Shown one piece after another: positions 25,395-34,001 of a stretch of 51,826 bases of DNA. Below the pieces are notes generated by a model. That model worked only from the letters and a program-made list of their open reading frames with translations. It was not told the origin of the DNA and ran no database searches. The translations under genes and the position numbers were made by a program. Source of the DNA: DASPRG01 sp963796125 (GTDB lineage: Bacteria; Nitrospirota; Thermodesulfovibrionia; Thermodesulfovibrionales; SM23-35). Where the stretch lies: contig CAWCKM010000003.1 of assembly GCA_963796125.1 (NCBI GenBank), positions 1 through 51,826 on the forward strand, written 5' to 3'. Every line of letters starts with the position of its first letter. The first letter of the stretch is position 1.

Positions 25395-27054
25395 GCTTTC
25401 TAATAGCAGATTGAGAAAATTCTCTCAGGAGTTGATTTTTGGAATCATTGTATTTCTGGAGATAGGGGAGTGCATCCTTGTTGCCAAGGAGTCCCAGACA
25501 GAATGCTGCACATGCCTTTTCCTCATAGTTCTTATCCCACCAGAGGAACGAACCTTTCTTCAATGTCCCGATCAGAAAATCAAACACCTCTTCATCCTTC
25601 CACTTCGAAAGGATCTCATAAAATACTTTTTTCTCTTCGATATCCTTCTCCTTGAACATCTTGTCGGAGATCTTTTCAAGGAGTATCTTTTTTGATGCGA
25701 TGGAACCAATAGTTCCCAGAGCTCTGGCAGATTCAATTCTGACCCCGGCGTCCGGATCGCTAAGGTGCTCTTTTAGTGGCCTTATTACCTCTTGTCCCCC
25801 AAGATCAGCAAGAGCCTTGATTACTTCTTTTTTGACCCTTGTGTCTTCGGTCCGCATAGCCTTCAGAAGGTATTCAACAGATCCTTTATCCCTGATTTTT
25901 CTTAGAATAGAAATTATATTCCTTACAACATGCCATCTCTGATCGTTCAAAGCTGAGGCGAGAGTCTTGATATCCTGCCTGCCGAGAAAAACTAAGGCAT
26001 CCATGACCTTCTTCCTCCCGCGGAGTGTCTGAATGTCTCCGAGGATTTTTACAAGAGGCATTATGGCTTTTCTGTCAAGCAATTCTATGTACAGAGTAAA
26101 GATTTCATCCTGTATGATGAGATTACTGTCAAGAACTTCACCGAGCGTGCCTAATGCCTCATCGCTTCCGGGATACAAGAGGAGCATTCTGATATGCTTT
26201 TTCATCCCTTCTGTCGACAGAGGATCCTCGAGTATCTCTTTTGCTCTTTTCATTATCTGTATTACTGCATTGATATTTCCTTCTTTTAGAGAAAATGTAA
26301 TAGTCTCCTTGAAAAACTTCAGGGTATCCTCGAGGATCGCGCTCATCTCCTCGGCATGGTAGAACATTTCAAAAAGGATTGTTGTCAGTTTCTCTATCTT
26401 GTTACTTGAATCATGTTCAAGTTCCTTCATGAGGTTCTGCAAGTCCTTATCAGAAAAAGGAATAACGGATACATCCTTTACATCCTCTTCACTGAATTCT
26501 TCAACATACGCCTTCATGAGACCATCAATATCTGAGACCTGCTGCTTTGCTGCAGTTACTGCCCTTTCCTCATACTCCTCTCCGTCAGCATCCAGGAGAA
26601 ACGTATCATCCACGACATAATATATGTTCTGAAAGTCACCTTCCCAGAAAAGAGTTACAACATCGTCATCAACTGCTTCTCTGTCGAAATCCATAGCAAT
26701 AATCTTCATGAAGCTTTCGAGTTCTTCCAGAAGCAAACCTTGCCTGAAGGTTAACTCCCGTAACCCATCCTTGAAAAAGAAAAGAGCTATGTTATCATCC
26801 TTTTCAGGGTTCTGATATATCTCTTCTGAGTCATGAAAGATGCTATGCTGGTTTATTTTAAAAGTGAGATCACCTTTAAAATGAAAAAAGTCACCGAACC
26901 TGGCATAAAGATCTTCCAGGGTTTTTACGTATACAGGATTGTTTTGAGGGTACATCCGGAGGGTCTTTTTTGATTTTATAAGGCTCTGAAGGATGTCCCG
27001 CGCAAGTCTTGTGTCCTCGGAAATCTCCATGTGCTCCATATTAAAAACTACCAC
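25378..27054 (-). CDS. HEAT-repeat scaffold protein paired with HD-GYP
   Basis: 558 aa, soluble. The N-terminal 130 residues (DILQSLIKSKKTLRMYPQNNPV, then FKGDLTFKINQHSIFHDSEE, GLRELTFRQGLLLEELESF) resemble in layout the N-terminus of the overlapping HD-GYP protein. The middle is acidic (EEYEERAVTAAKQQVSD). The C-terminal about 230 residues are HEAT/PBS-lyase-like repeats (RWHVVRNIISILRKIRDKGSVEYLLKA, RVKKEVIKALADLGGQEVIRPL, GVRIESARALGTIGS), a protein-binding solenoid. No enzymatic motif. The true start may be the Met at MEHMEISED, five residues on. Probable partner or regulator of the HD-GYP enzyme. Confidence 0.78.
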   Translation of the reverse strand: MVVFNMEHMEISEDTRLARDILQSLIKSKKTLRMYPQNNPVYVKTLEDLYARFGDFFHFKGDLTFKINQHSIFHDSEEIYQNPEKDDNIALFFFKDGLRELTFRQGLLLEELESFMKIIAMDFDREAVDDDVVTLFWEGDFQNIYYVVDDTFLLDADGEEYEERAVTAAKQQVSDIDGLMKAYVEEFSEEDVKDVSVIPFSDKDLQNLMKELEHDSSNKIEKLTTILFEMFYHAEEMSAILEDTLKFFKETITFSLKEGNINAVIQIMKRAKEILEDPLSTEGMKKHIRMLLLYPGSDEALGTLGEVLDSNLIIQDEIFTLYIELLDRKAIMPLVKILGDIQTLRGRKKVMDALVFLGRQDIKTLASALNDQRWHVVRNIISILRKIRDKGSVEYLLKAMRTEDTRVKKEVIKALADLGGQEVIRPLKEHLSDPDAGVRIESARALGTIGSIASKKILLEKISDKMFKEKDIEEKKVFYEILSKWKDEEVFDFLIGTLKKGSFLWWDKNYEEKACAAFCLGLLGNKDALPYLQKYNDSKNQLLREFSQSAIRKLEYGQ

Positions 27055-27076
27055 AGTATTCGAGATGTGTCAAACA

Positions 27077-27355
27077 TTAGACGATAAGTATTTTCCTTTC
27101 TCTGGCAAAATTCTTGATTATGATTAGGGCTTGATGGAGTCTCTGGAGCCGCATATTCCTCGACCGTATTGATTGCGTATCATTATGGGGGAATTTTTCA
27201 GCCCTTATTTCTGACTGGACCCTTATGGCCTCATTGTATAGCCCCTTAAGCGCTTCATCATCAAGAGACTTCAAGAATATGGGGTTCACTGTGAGATATC
27301 CCTCTGAAATGTCATAAGCAACTGCTTTGAGACTTTTTCCCCTAATGGTGGGCAT
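27077..27355 (-). CDS. Small conserved-looking protein upstream of the HEAT/HD-GYP pair
   Basis: 92 aa, soluble, basic, mostly helical (KGLYNEAIRVQSEIRAEKFP, MRLQRLHQALIIIKNFARERK). No family recognised. The start shares a base with the tatC stop and the gene ends 22 bp before the HEAT gene, so tatA-tatC-this-HEAT-HDGYP form one transcriptional string. No signal peptide or metal motif. Confidence 0.6.
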   Translation of the reverse strand: MPTIRGKSLKAVAYDISEGYLTVNPIFLKSLDDEALKGLYNEAIRVQSEIRAEKFPHNDTQSIRSRNMRLQRLHQALIIIKNFARERKILIV

Positions 27356-28131
27356 TAAGCAGTTTTTCTCCTGACAAAAATTCTCGAAACAAGTATGCCA
27401 ATCTCATAAAGTACAATTATAGGGACAGCCATCAGGGTTTGATTAAACACATCGGGAGTCGGGGTAAGGATGGCGGCAGCAATGAAGGCTAACAAAATGG
27501 CATATTTTCTATGTTTTGCCAGGGTCTTTGGACTGACAAAACCCATCCGTGTAAAAAAAACGATCACTATAGGAAGCTCAAATATTGCACCAAATGCCAG
27601 AATAAACTTAAGACAGAAGTCAACATATTTTTCTACGGAAAGCATCGGTACCATGGATTCTGTCTTATAGGTGAGAAGAAAGCCCATCGCAAAAGGAAGC
27701 ACCAAAAAAAAACAGTATGCAGCTCCGACGATAAAGAAAGTTGTAGTAATAAAAACAAAGGGGATAACATATTTTTTTTCCTTATGTAAAAGACCGGGAG
27801 AAATGAAATGCCAGAGCTGAGAAAAAATCACGGGAAGGGATATAACAATACCTGTTATGATAGAAACTTTCATATGCATCCAGAAGGCCTCAGCAGGAGC
27901 AAGAAAGATAAGAGAAGGATTATTTTTTACATTTTTTTCAATTAATTGAACAAAAGGTGAGGTAATACTGAGTGAAATATTGTACCTCAGGGGAAAGGTT
28001 AAAAACCGAAAAATATCCTCAGAATAGTTAAAGGCAGCAGCAAATCCTATCGTAACAAACACAAGGGATATAATAATTCTTTTTCTCAAGTCTACAAGAT
28101 GTGAGGTAAAAGGCATCTTCAGTTCTTCCAT
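27355..28131 (-). CDS. tatC: Sec-independent protein translocase TatC
   Basis: 258 aa, six transmembrane helices. It is the receptor for twin-arginine signal peptides. Diagnostic blocks: MPFTSHLVDLRKRIIISL at the N-terminus, FLAPAEAFWMHMKVS in the first loops, FELPIVIVFFTRMGFVS and ILTPTPDVFNQTLMAVPIIVLYEIGI near the end. Complete. The ATG directly follows the likely tatA stop (TAGATG). Confidence 0.95.
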   Translation of the reverse strand: MEELKMPFTSHLVDLRKRIIISLVFVTIGFAAAFNYSEDIFRFLTFPLRYNISLSITSPFVQLIEKNVKNNPSLIFLAPAEAFWMHMKVSIITGIVISLPVIFSQLWHFISPGLLHKEKKYVIPFVFITTTFFIVGAAYCFFLVLPFAMGFLLTYKTESMVPMLSVEKYVDFCLKFILAFGAIFELPIVIVFFTRMGFVSPKTLAKHRKYAILLAFIAAAILTPTPDVFNQTLMAVPIIVLYEIGILVSRIFVRRKTA

Positions 28132-28609
28132 CTATGCCTCTTTCTCCTTTTCCGGGTCTTTCTTTGCTGTTTCTTCTTCCTTTATAATTTTGTTATCCTT
28201 TTTCACTCTCTTCTTCTTCTTCAATTTCCTCTTCTTCAGCCTCTTCTTCCTCTTCGGGTTCTTCCTCTTCTTCAACCTCTTCTTCTTCATAAACTTTCTC
28301 ATCTTTCTTTGGAAATGGAGACTGGGCAGCAGAAGTTAAGATATCCTTGTATCCGGCATCCATTTGTTTTTTTACATCCTGTAAGGATTGTTTTATATCA
28401 GCAAAGCCTTTGCCAAGGCCGCCTTTCTCCTGACTCTCTATCTCCCTGAACTCGGTCTGCACCTGTCTCTTCGCATCGTTTAAAGACCTCTTTATTTCTG
28501 CAAGACCTTTACCAAGTGCCCTGGCTAATTCCGGAAGCCTTTTCGGGCCGAAAACAAGGAGGGCAACAATAAATACCACTAATAACTCTGACATCCCAAT
28601 ATCAAACAT
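28132..28609 (-). CDS. tatA: TatA/TatB-type translocase subunit with acidic tail
   Basis: An N-terminal membrane helix followed by the amphipathic helix: MSELLVVFIVALLVFGPKRLPELARALGKGLAEIKRSL (FGPKRLPE is the Tat signature). A second KGFADIKQSLQDVKKQMD resembles a repeat of the amphipathic part. The tail from about residue 110 is almost pure Glu. As read, it stops at 28193 after EEESEKG; removing one A from the five-A run at that point extends it in frame (KDNKIIKEEETAKKDPEKEKEA) to a stop directly abutting tatC, which I think is the true end. Only one TatA/B gene is present here, so it may serve both roles. Confidence 0.88.
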
Positions 28610-28616
28610 TTCTTAG

Positions 28617-29405
28617 TTATTCCTCTTCATATAATTTTTTAATAACCTTTTTTTCAGGAGGGAAAAGGAAACTTACAGATAACAAAAGTCTATATTCAGG
28701 ATCTTCAGTCTCAATATCAAATGCAGCACCTACCGTAGTATATAAGATGTCTGAGGCTTTTACCCTGTACCCAACCCTTAGCTCTGTTGAGTCAAATATG
28801 TTAGAATCAAAATCCTTCTTTGAATATAATTCAGCAAGGAGCTTCATGTTGTGGGCAGCAGCAAAGTCCAAACCTGCTGCCAGAATTACCTCGTCATCAA
28901 GACTGCCTTTGCCGGGCTTTTCATACATAACATTAAAATGTCCTTTGACAGGCCCGACCCTTTTGCTGACAAGAAGGCCACCGCCAAAGACACCATCTGT
29001 AGTGAACTCATCACGTCCTGATGGAATGGAAGCGGTCAGAATATAAGCTATGGATGGACTATACTTGGTTTCATTTACAAATCTATGCTTTAAGCCGATA
29101 GCAATATCTTCAAACCCATCGACAGTATCAGACCACTTATAAATATAAGGAATTGTAACATCAAACTCAATGTTATCAGTAATGCCATAGGCTGCTTTAA
29201 ATAAAAACCTGTAAAAATCCGGCTCAAAAAGGATTTCAGCATCTGCTGAGAGAGCAATTTTACCTTGCGGGAGACTTTCGGCACTGAAAGTAGAAAAAAC
29301 ACCATACGGTGGAGCAGGTTGCAGTCCTGTTATATCAAAACCGGGAGAATCTTTAGGGAATAAGAGCATGAATAAGACGGCAGGTAGCAAAAGATACTTT
29401 CTCAT
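28617..29405 (-). CDS. Outer-membrane beta-barrel protein, unknown transport role
   Basis: 262 aa. Signal peptide (MRKYLLLPAVLFMLLFPKDSPG) then alternating amphipathic strands typical of a small outer-membrane barrel: IALSADAEILFEP, FRFLFKAAYGITDNIEFDVTIPYIYK, DIAIGLKHRFV, PSIAYILTASIPSG, VFGGGLLVSKR, HFNVMYEK, LLLSVSFLFPP near the end. This pattern is shared with transporter-like or MetA-pathway outer-membrane proteins, with no ligand assigned. First gene of the tatA-tatC string, 8 bp before tatA; the upstream 130 bp to the cyclase gene is non-coding. Confidence 0.7.
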   Translation of the reverse strand: MRKYLLLPAVLFMLLFPKDSPGFDITGLQPAPPYGVFSTFSAESLPQGKIALSADAEILFEPDFYRFLFKAAYGITDNIEFDVTIPYIYKWSDTVDGFEDIAIGLKHRFVNETKYSPSIAYILTASIPSGRDEFTTDGVFGGGLLVSKRVGPVKGHFNVMYEKPGKGSLDDEVILAAGLDFAAAHNMKLLAELYSKKDFDSNIFDSTELRVGYRVKASDILYTTVGAAFDIETEDPEYRLLLSVSFLFPPEKKVIKKLYEEE

Positions 29406-29537
29406 TTCTAAAACATAACAGAAAACCTCAAGACTGTCAATGAACCGGATCAGAGAGATCGGTATTCACAGAAAGATATGTTAACCACAAATTACCAGCT
29501 TTCATATGAATGTTTATATTGTTCCTGATTCATCGGT

Positions 29538-32500
29538 TCAATTTTTTTTAAGAAGCTGCTGTATTTTCAGCAGTTCCCGTTTGGCGCCGATCTTATCAAA
29601 AATTATCTCTGCCTGTTTTAAAAAAAGAGACTCTCCTGTTCGGCTGCCCATCTCCAGATATGTTGTACCGAGTTCATGACGAGCCCCTAACTTTTCCGCG
29701 ATGGAAAGGCTTCGTTGCCAGCACTTTTGAGCAGCTGCCGGCTTGCCATTGCACCATTTATAGGAGCCTTGAATGCGGTAAGCATGCGGCAAACCTGCAC
29801 GATACATCTTGGCTTCTTTCAATGCTTTCGCGCAAGCCCGTCTCGCTTTTTCAAAGGCGTTAAGTTTTTCAGACCCCTCAGACCGTTCAGCGGCAGCGAG
29901 ATGAGTTTCGGCCAGAACATTGAAAAGTCTGGTAACAGGAGGGCCTTTTAACCCCTGCTCGACAACAATACGCTCGCCCTTTTCCAACACCTCAAAAGCT
30001 TGCTTCAATTTGCTCTGATACAGATAACACCTGGCAAGATCACGTTTTGCGTCTATCATGCCCTGGTAGTCAGGTACAGTCATATGCATCTCCAGGGACT
30101 TCTGAAGGCACTCTTCAGCAGCACCAAGGGCGCCGGAACGTAAAAGGTTAAGCCCTTGTCCCCACAATCCCCATCCCCAGATCTGTCTGTCAGCTCCTTC
30201 CTGACCAACCTTGGCGATATTTTTGAATAGTTCAAAGCTGCGGGTAAAGTCCCCTTTGAAATGAAACAATTCAGCGCATATAGAGCTTGCACCTCCCCAT
30301 CCCCGCAGATTGCCTGCTGCCCAGAACGCCTCTGCAGCCTTCTGACAATCCTCAATGGCTGTTTCCCATTTAGATAGCATGTCCTGGTGTATCGCACGGG
30401 CGAGATAGGCAAGGCCTACTGCTATCGGATTTCTAATCTGCTCCGCGAGAGCTACGGCACGCTGATGATACCTCTCTGCAAGCCGGAACATGCGCATGTG
30501 GTCCAAAATCAATCCCACTCCCAGACTTCCCTGAACGATTCCAAGAGAAAAGTTATTTTTTTCCGAGAAATTCAAAAGCGATATCGCATCGAATAAGAGA
30601 CGCTCCCTGTCGATAAAGTAGTTAATCCAGCCAGTCACTTCGAAAATGCGTGAATGTTCTTCCACTGCCGGGTCATCTTTGGCGGGCACATGACGGATAA
30701 ACAACGCAGGTAACCAAAGGTGACCCAAATGTTCCACAAGTTGACGGGCAATGGCTAATCGAACATTCCAGCGTGAGATCGGGTAAGGGTTCCCGATGTA
30801 TGTGAGTGCCCTCTGCATATATTCGGCGGCTTTGTGATGTTCTCCCCGCCTGAAAAAGGCTTCACCCATCTTACGCTCAAGTACGGCACGCTGAAATGGA
30901 TTCCATTTGTCGCCAAAAGCTCGCTCGTATGCAGCCATGGCCTGCTGGTAGTGCGAAAGGGCCTCAGCATCAGCAGCAACTTTAACGGCACGGTCAGCAA
31001 CCTTGAAAAGATAGTCCTGAGCCTTTTCCCAATCCTCGGCTTGAGCAAAGTGATTGGCGAGAAGGCCGTAAAATTCTTCAAGACGGCCGGCAAACAATTC
31101 TTCAAAACATTTGCCCACTCTGTAGTGTAATTCTCTTCGACGTTTCAAGAGAATGCTGTCATAAGTTACTTCCTGCGTAAGTGCATGCTTAAACGAATAT
31201 GCAAGTTCCGGAAGAGGGTTTTTTTCGTAAATGATCTCTAATTGCTGCAAGGTTTCGAGATGCGTGCGCAGATGCTCTTTATTTTCACAGACGGCTTCAA
31301 GTACTCGATAGAAAAAACTTCGTCCTATAATAGATGCGATCTTCAATATTTCTTTGGTATCTTCGGCAAGACCGTCAATACGAGCTACAATCACTCCTCT
31401 CAGCGTGTGGGGTATTGTGATATGCTCAATCGCTTTGATAACCTGCCAGCGTCCTGTTGAAATATTCTGCTCTACCACTCTGGTATCGATGAGCGACCGC
31501 ACCACTTCCTCAAGGAAAAAGGGATTTCCCTCAGCTTTCTGCAATATCAAATTGACCAATCGTGAAGTTGGGTCTTTTATTTTCATGAGGTTGCTCAGAA
31601 GAATTGCACTGTCGACCGCTGAAAGGGGAAGTACAGCAATCTCAGTATATCTGTCAGCATACTCTCTTGCAGACACCTCCAACAAATGAGTCCCTGGAGA
31701 ATGATGGTAGAGACGACTGACACAGCAGATCAAAAGGGGAACTTCTCTGACGAGAGGGAAAAGATGCTCTAACAGGTTTACCGAAGATTGGTCTGCCCAT
31801 TGGAGATCTTCAAAGACAAGAAGTAAGGGATGTCGCAAGGAGAGTCGTTTAAAAAATCTCCGGGTTGCTCGAAAGATCTGTCTGCCCATAGCTTCTCCGT
31901 CAAGGTACTTGACACGTTCAGATAATTCGTTCCTCACTTCCAGCGCCAGTAAGCTTGCGATATAAGGGAGAATCTCTGCTACCTGAGCGGGGAAAAGAGA
32001 CGTTACTTTTCTTTCGAGCTTTTCCCAGGATTCTCCTTCATCATCTTCCTCAGTAATTCCTGCACAGGTTTTAATAATCTGTAAAAAAGGCCAGTAGCTG
32101 ATGGACTTGCTGAAAGAGACGGCCCTGCCTTCCAGCCAGAGCAGGTCCCATCCTGTAACCTGATTTTTTACATCTGCCAGGAGGCGTGATTTACCAAGAC
32201 CTGCTTCACCGATAACAGATATGATACTGCCCTGACCTGCTAAAAGGCGTCCGATGTTCCCAATAAAAGAGGAAAATTCAATATTACGTCCTACCAGTGG
32301 TGAGCCTATCTTCCTCACTGAATGTTTCTTTATGTCCTCTGAGAACCTTTGTACGCTCAGTACCCTGTAAGTTAAAACAGGCTTTGTCTTTCCTTTCAGA
32401 CGGATTGCCCCGAGTTCCTGAAAAACAAAGATACCCCTCGTCAAACGGGACGTAGTAGGTCCCACGAGTATTTGTCCGGGTTTGGCAAGATCTTTCAGAC

Positions 32501-32996
32501 GGGAAGCTACATTAACGGTATCACCCATCACTTCATGTCGATCGCTTATGCCAATGCCCCCTACAATAACTATCCCTGTGTTGATACCTATATGAAGGTT
32601 TAAATCTGTTTCATGAATTGAGTTAAAATCTGAAATTGATTCCATCATCTCCAATCCAGCCCGAATGGCCCTTTCCGGATCATTCTCATGAGAGAGGGGA
32701 ACACCAAATACTGCTATGATTGCATCGCCGACATACTTTTCCAGTTTTCCTCCATATTTTTTCACAATATGCAGCAGATGGTCGAAGCAGTCATTTATGA
32801 GATCCCGTACCTGTTCAGGGTCCATCTGTTCAGATATTGATGTAAACCGGGAAATATCAACAAACAGAACGGTAACAAATTTTCTTTCCTCCGGTATGGC
32901 TTTTATAATCTCCTGGTCAGAAGCGACCCGAAAACCGCATTCTATGCAGAATTTTGCAGAGGGCGCATTGTCATGCTGGCAATGAGGACATTGCAT
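29538..32996 (-). CDS. Class III nucleotide cyclase / AAA ATPase / TPR protein
   Basis: About 1152 aa from the ATG at 32996 (GGGGGAG just before it; an upstream GTG at 33011 would add five residues). Order: a zinc ribbon (CPHC and CIEC, residues 2-20); class III cyclase domain (VLFVDISRFTSISEQMDPEQV, KYVGDAIIAVFG, HIGINTGIVIVGGIG, GDTVNVASRLKDLAKPGQI); an AAA domain with Walker A GEAGLGKSRLL and LLLVFEDLQWAD as Walker B; then a long TPR-like region to the end. This layout is common in Gram-negative bacteria and combines a possible cAMP-making sensor with a STAND-type NTPase switch. The cyclase metal Asp in FVDIS and GDAI are present. No cAMP receptor protein is seen here. Confidence 0.88.
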   Translation of the reverse strand: MQCPHCQHDNAPSAKFCIECGFRVASDQEIIKAIPEERKFVTVLFVDISRFTSISEQMDPEQVRDLINDCFDHLLHIVKKYGGKLEKYVGDAIIAVFGVPLSHENDPERAIRAGLEMMESISDFNSIHETDLNLHIGINTGIVIVGGIGISDRHEVMGDTVNVASRLKDLAKPGQILVGPTTSRLTRGIFVFQELGAIRLKGKTKPVLTYRVLSVQRFSEDIKKHSVRKIGSPLVGRNIEFSSFIGNIGRLLAGQGSIISVIGEAGLGKSRLLADVKNQVTGWDLLWLEGRAVSFSKSISYWPFLQIIKTCAGITEEDDEGESWEKLERKVTSLFPAQVAEILPYIASLLALEVRNELSERVKYLDGEAMGRQIFRATRRFFKRLSLRHPLLLVFEDLQWADQSSVNLLEHLFPLVREVPLLICCVSRLYHHSPGTHLLEVSAREYADRYTEIAVLPLSAVDSAILLSNLMKIKDPTSRLVNLILQKAEGNPFFLEEVVRSLIDTRVVEQNISTGRWQVIKAIEHITIPHTLRGVIVARIDGLAEDTKEILKIASIIGRSFFYRVLEAVCENKEHLRTHLETLQQLEIIYEKNPLPELAYSFKHALTQEVTYDSILLKRRRELHYRVGKCFEELFAGRLEEFYGLLANHFAQAEDWEKAQDYLFKVADRAVKVAADAEALSHYQQAMAAYERAFGDKWNPFQRAVLERKMGEAFFRRGEHHKAAEYMQRALTYIGNPYPISRWNVRLAIARQLVEHLGHLWLPALFIRHVPAKDDPAVEEHSRIFEVTGWINYFIDRERLLFDAISLLNFSEKNNFSLGIVQGSLGVGLILDHMRMFRLAERYHQRAVALAEQIRNPIAVGLAYLARAIHQDMLSKWETAIEDCQKAAEAFWAAGNLRGWGGASSICAELFHFKGDFTRSFELFKNIAKVGQEGADRQIWGWGLWGQGLNLLRSGALGAAEECLQKSLEMHMTVPDYQGMIDAKRDLARCYLYQSKLKQAFEVLEKGERIVVEQGLKGPPVTRLFNVLAETHLAAAERSEGSEKLNAFEKARRACAKALKEAKMYRAGLPHAYRIQGSYKWCNGKPAAAQKCWQRSLSIAEKLGARHELGTTYLEMGSRTGESLFLKQAEIIFDKIGAKRELLKIQQLLKKN

Positions 32997-33201
32997 ATTT
33001 TTCTCCCCCACGCCTTCACTATTACATCAAAAATACGCTAACGTAGGAGGATTAGTTTCTAACTGTGAGACGGGATATCCCGTTCAATCTCATATAGCAT
33101 ACTCAGTAAATTTCATATGTCAAGAAAATTTTACCTTCTTGCCAATGACGAATTAAAAGTGAACACCTGAAATCATGTAATTGACTAATTAATGCGCATC
33201 T

Positions 33202-33309
33202 TGTCATTCTGGCTCTTGTCCGCCTCAGGCGGATGAATCCAGAATCTTTCTTATTTTCTCGACGCATTATTCCGTGCTGAAGAAGGATTCCCGACAAGCG
33301 GGAATGACA
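33202..33309. repeat. TGTCATTC/GAATGACA dispersed repeat, long copy
   Basis: TGTCATTCTGGCTCTTGTCC at one end and CCCGACAAGCGGGAATGACA at the other, with a GCCTCAGGC palindrome inside. The rest of 33012-33474 contains only this repeat and the trxA promoter. Confidence 0.8.
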
Positions 33310-33392
33310 GATCAGAAGGAAAATAATGAAGGCCGGCTTCTTCAAACAGCGGTTCACTTTTAATTCTTAAATGGCATTGGTAATTCGTAATG

Positions 33393-33422
33393 TTGACAAA
33401 GTTTTATTGCAGAAAATATAAT
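33393..33422 (+). promoter_or_regulatory. Consensus sigma-70 promoter for trxA
   Basis: TTGACA (33393-33398), 18-bp spacer, TATAAT (33417-33422): both hexamers perfect. The trxA start codon is 53 bp downstream with AAGGAGG before it. Confidence 0.75.
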
Positions 33423-33474
33423 TCTTAAGTAAATTATTTACCTTGCCAAGCAAGCGGGGTCTAAGGAGGTTCAT

Positions 33475-33807
33475 ATGGCAGAAGGGATACTTGATGTTAC
33501 ATCATCCGTGTGGGATGCCGAGGTGATTAAGGCTCAGGGGCTTATCATGGTTGATTTTTGGGCTCCATGGTGTGCCCCTTGCAGAATGGTATCGCCTACC
33601 GTTGAAGAGTTAGCGAAGGAGTACCAGGGAAGAATGAAATTCCTGAAACTTAATACTGATGAGAACCCTGATATTGCCAGTAAATATAATATTATGGGAA
33701 TTCCTACCCTTATGTTTTTCAAAGATGGTCGTTCTGTTGATTCCATAGTTGGCGCTGTCCCAAAGCAGCAGTTAAAGTCAAAAATTGATTCTCTTCTTGC
33801 TGTGTAA
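33475..33807 (+). CDS. trxA: Thioredoxin
   Basis: 110 aa single-domain thioredoxin. The active site is WCAPC (usual WCGPC) at about residues 31-35, followed by TVEELAKEYQGRMKFLKLNTDENPDIASKYNIMGIPTLMFFKDG with the cis-Pro of GIPTL. Cytoplasmic, no signal peptide. A strong AAGGAGG lies 6 nt before the ATG and a consensus promoter upstream. The Ala in the active site is a known variant. Stands alone; ffh follows after a repeat element. Confidence 0.93.
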   Translation: MAEGILDVTSSVWDAEVIKAQGLIMVDFWAPWCAPCRMVSPTVEELAKEYQGRMKFLKLNTDENPDIASKYNIMGIPTLMFFKDGRSVDSIVGAVPKQQLKSKIDSLLAV

Positions 33808-33844
33808 GGAGCTTAACATAATTTCTCTTGATACGGTACCTATT

Positions 33845-33940
33845 CTGTCATTCCGGCTTGTCCGGAATCTTTTCCCCGCTTTAAAGAAGGATTCTCTCCT
33901 CGGCGAGTCGCCTGAGGCGACCCGCCAGGCGGGAATGACA
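33845..33940. repeat. TGTCATTC/GAATGACA dispersed repeat
   Basis: CTGTCATTCCGGCTTGTCCGG ... CAGGCGGGAATGACA, with GTCGCCTGAGGCGAC palindrome near the right end. Between trxA and ffh. Confidence 0.8.
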
Positions 33941-34001
33941 ACTTATCTACTCAGAAGTTCACCTGAAGTAAGTTTCTATTCTGGCTGGAGCACTTCCATA
34001 T

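Noticed and set aside
28193..28320. Glu-rich tail of TatA as a possible separate acidic protein or repeat array
   Set aside because: It is continuous with a normal Tat N-terminus in one frame and acidic TatA/B tails are known.
33475..33807. WCAPC active site of thioredoxin as something new
   Set aside because: Ala in place of Gly in the active site is a known natural variant in many bacteria.
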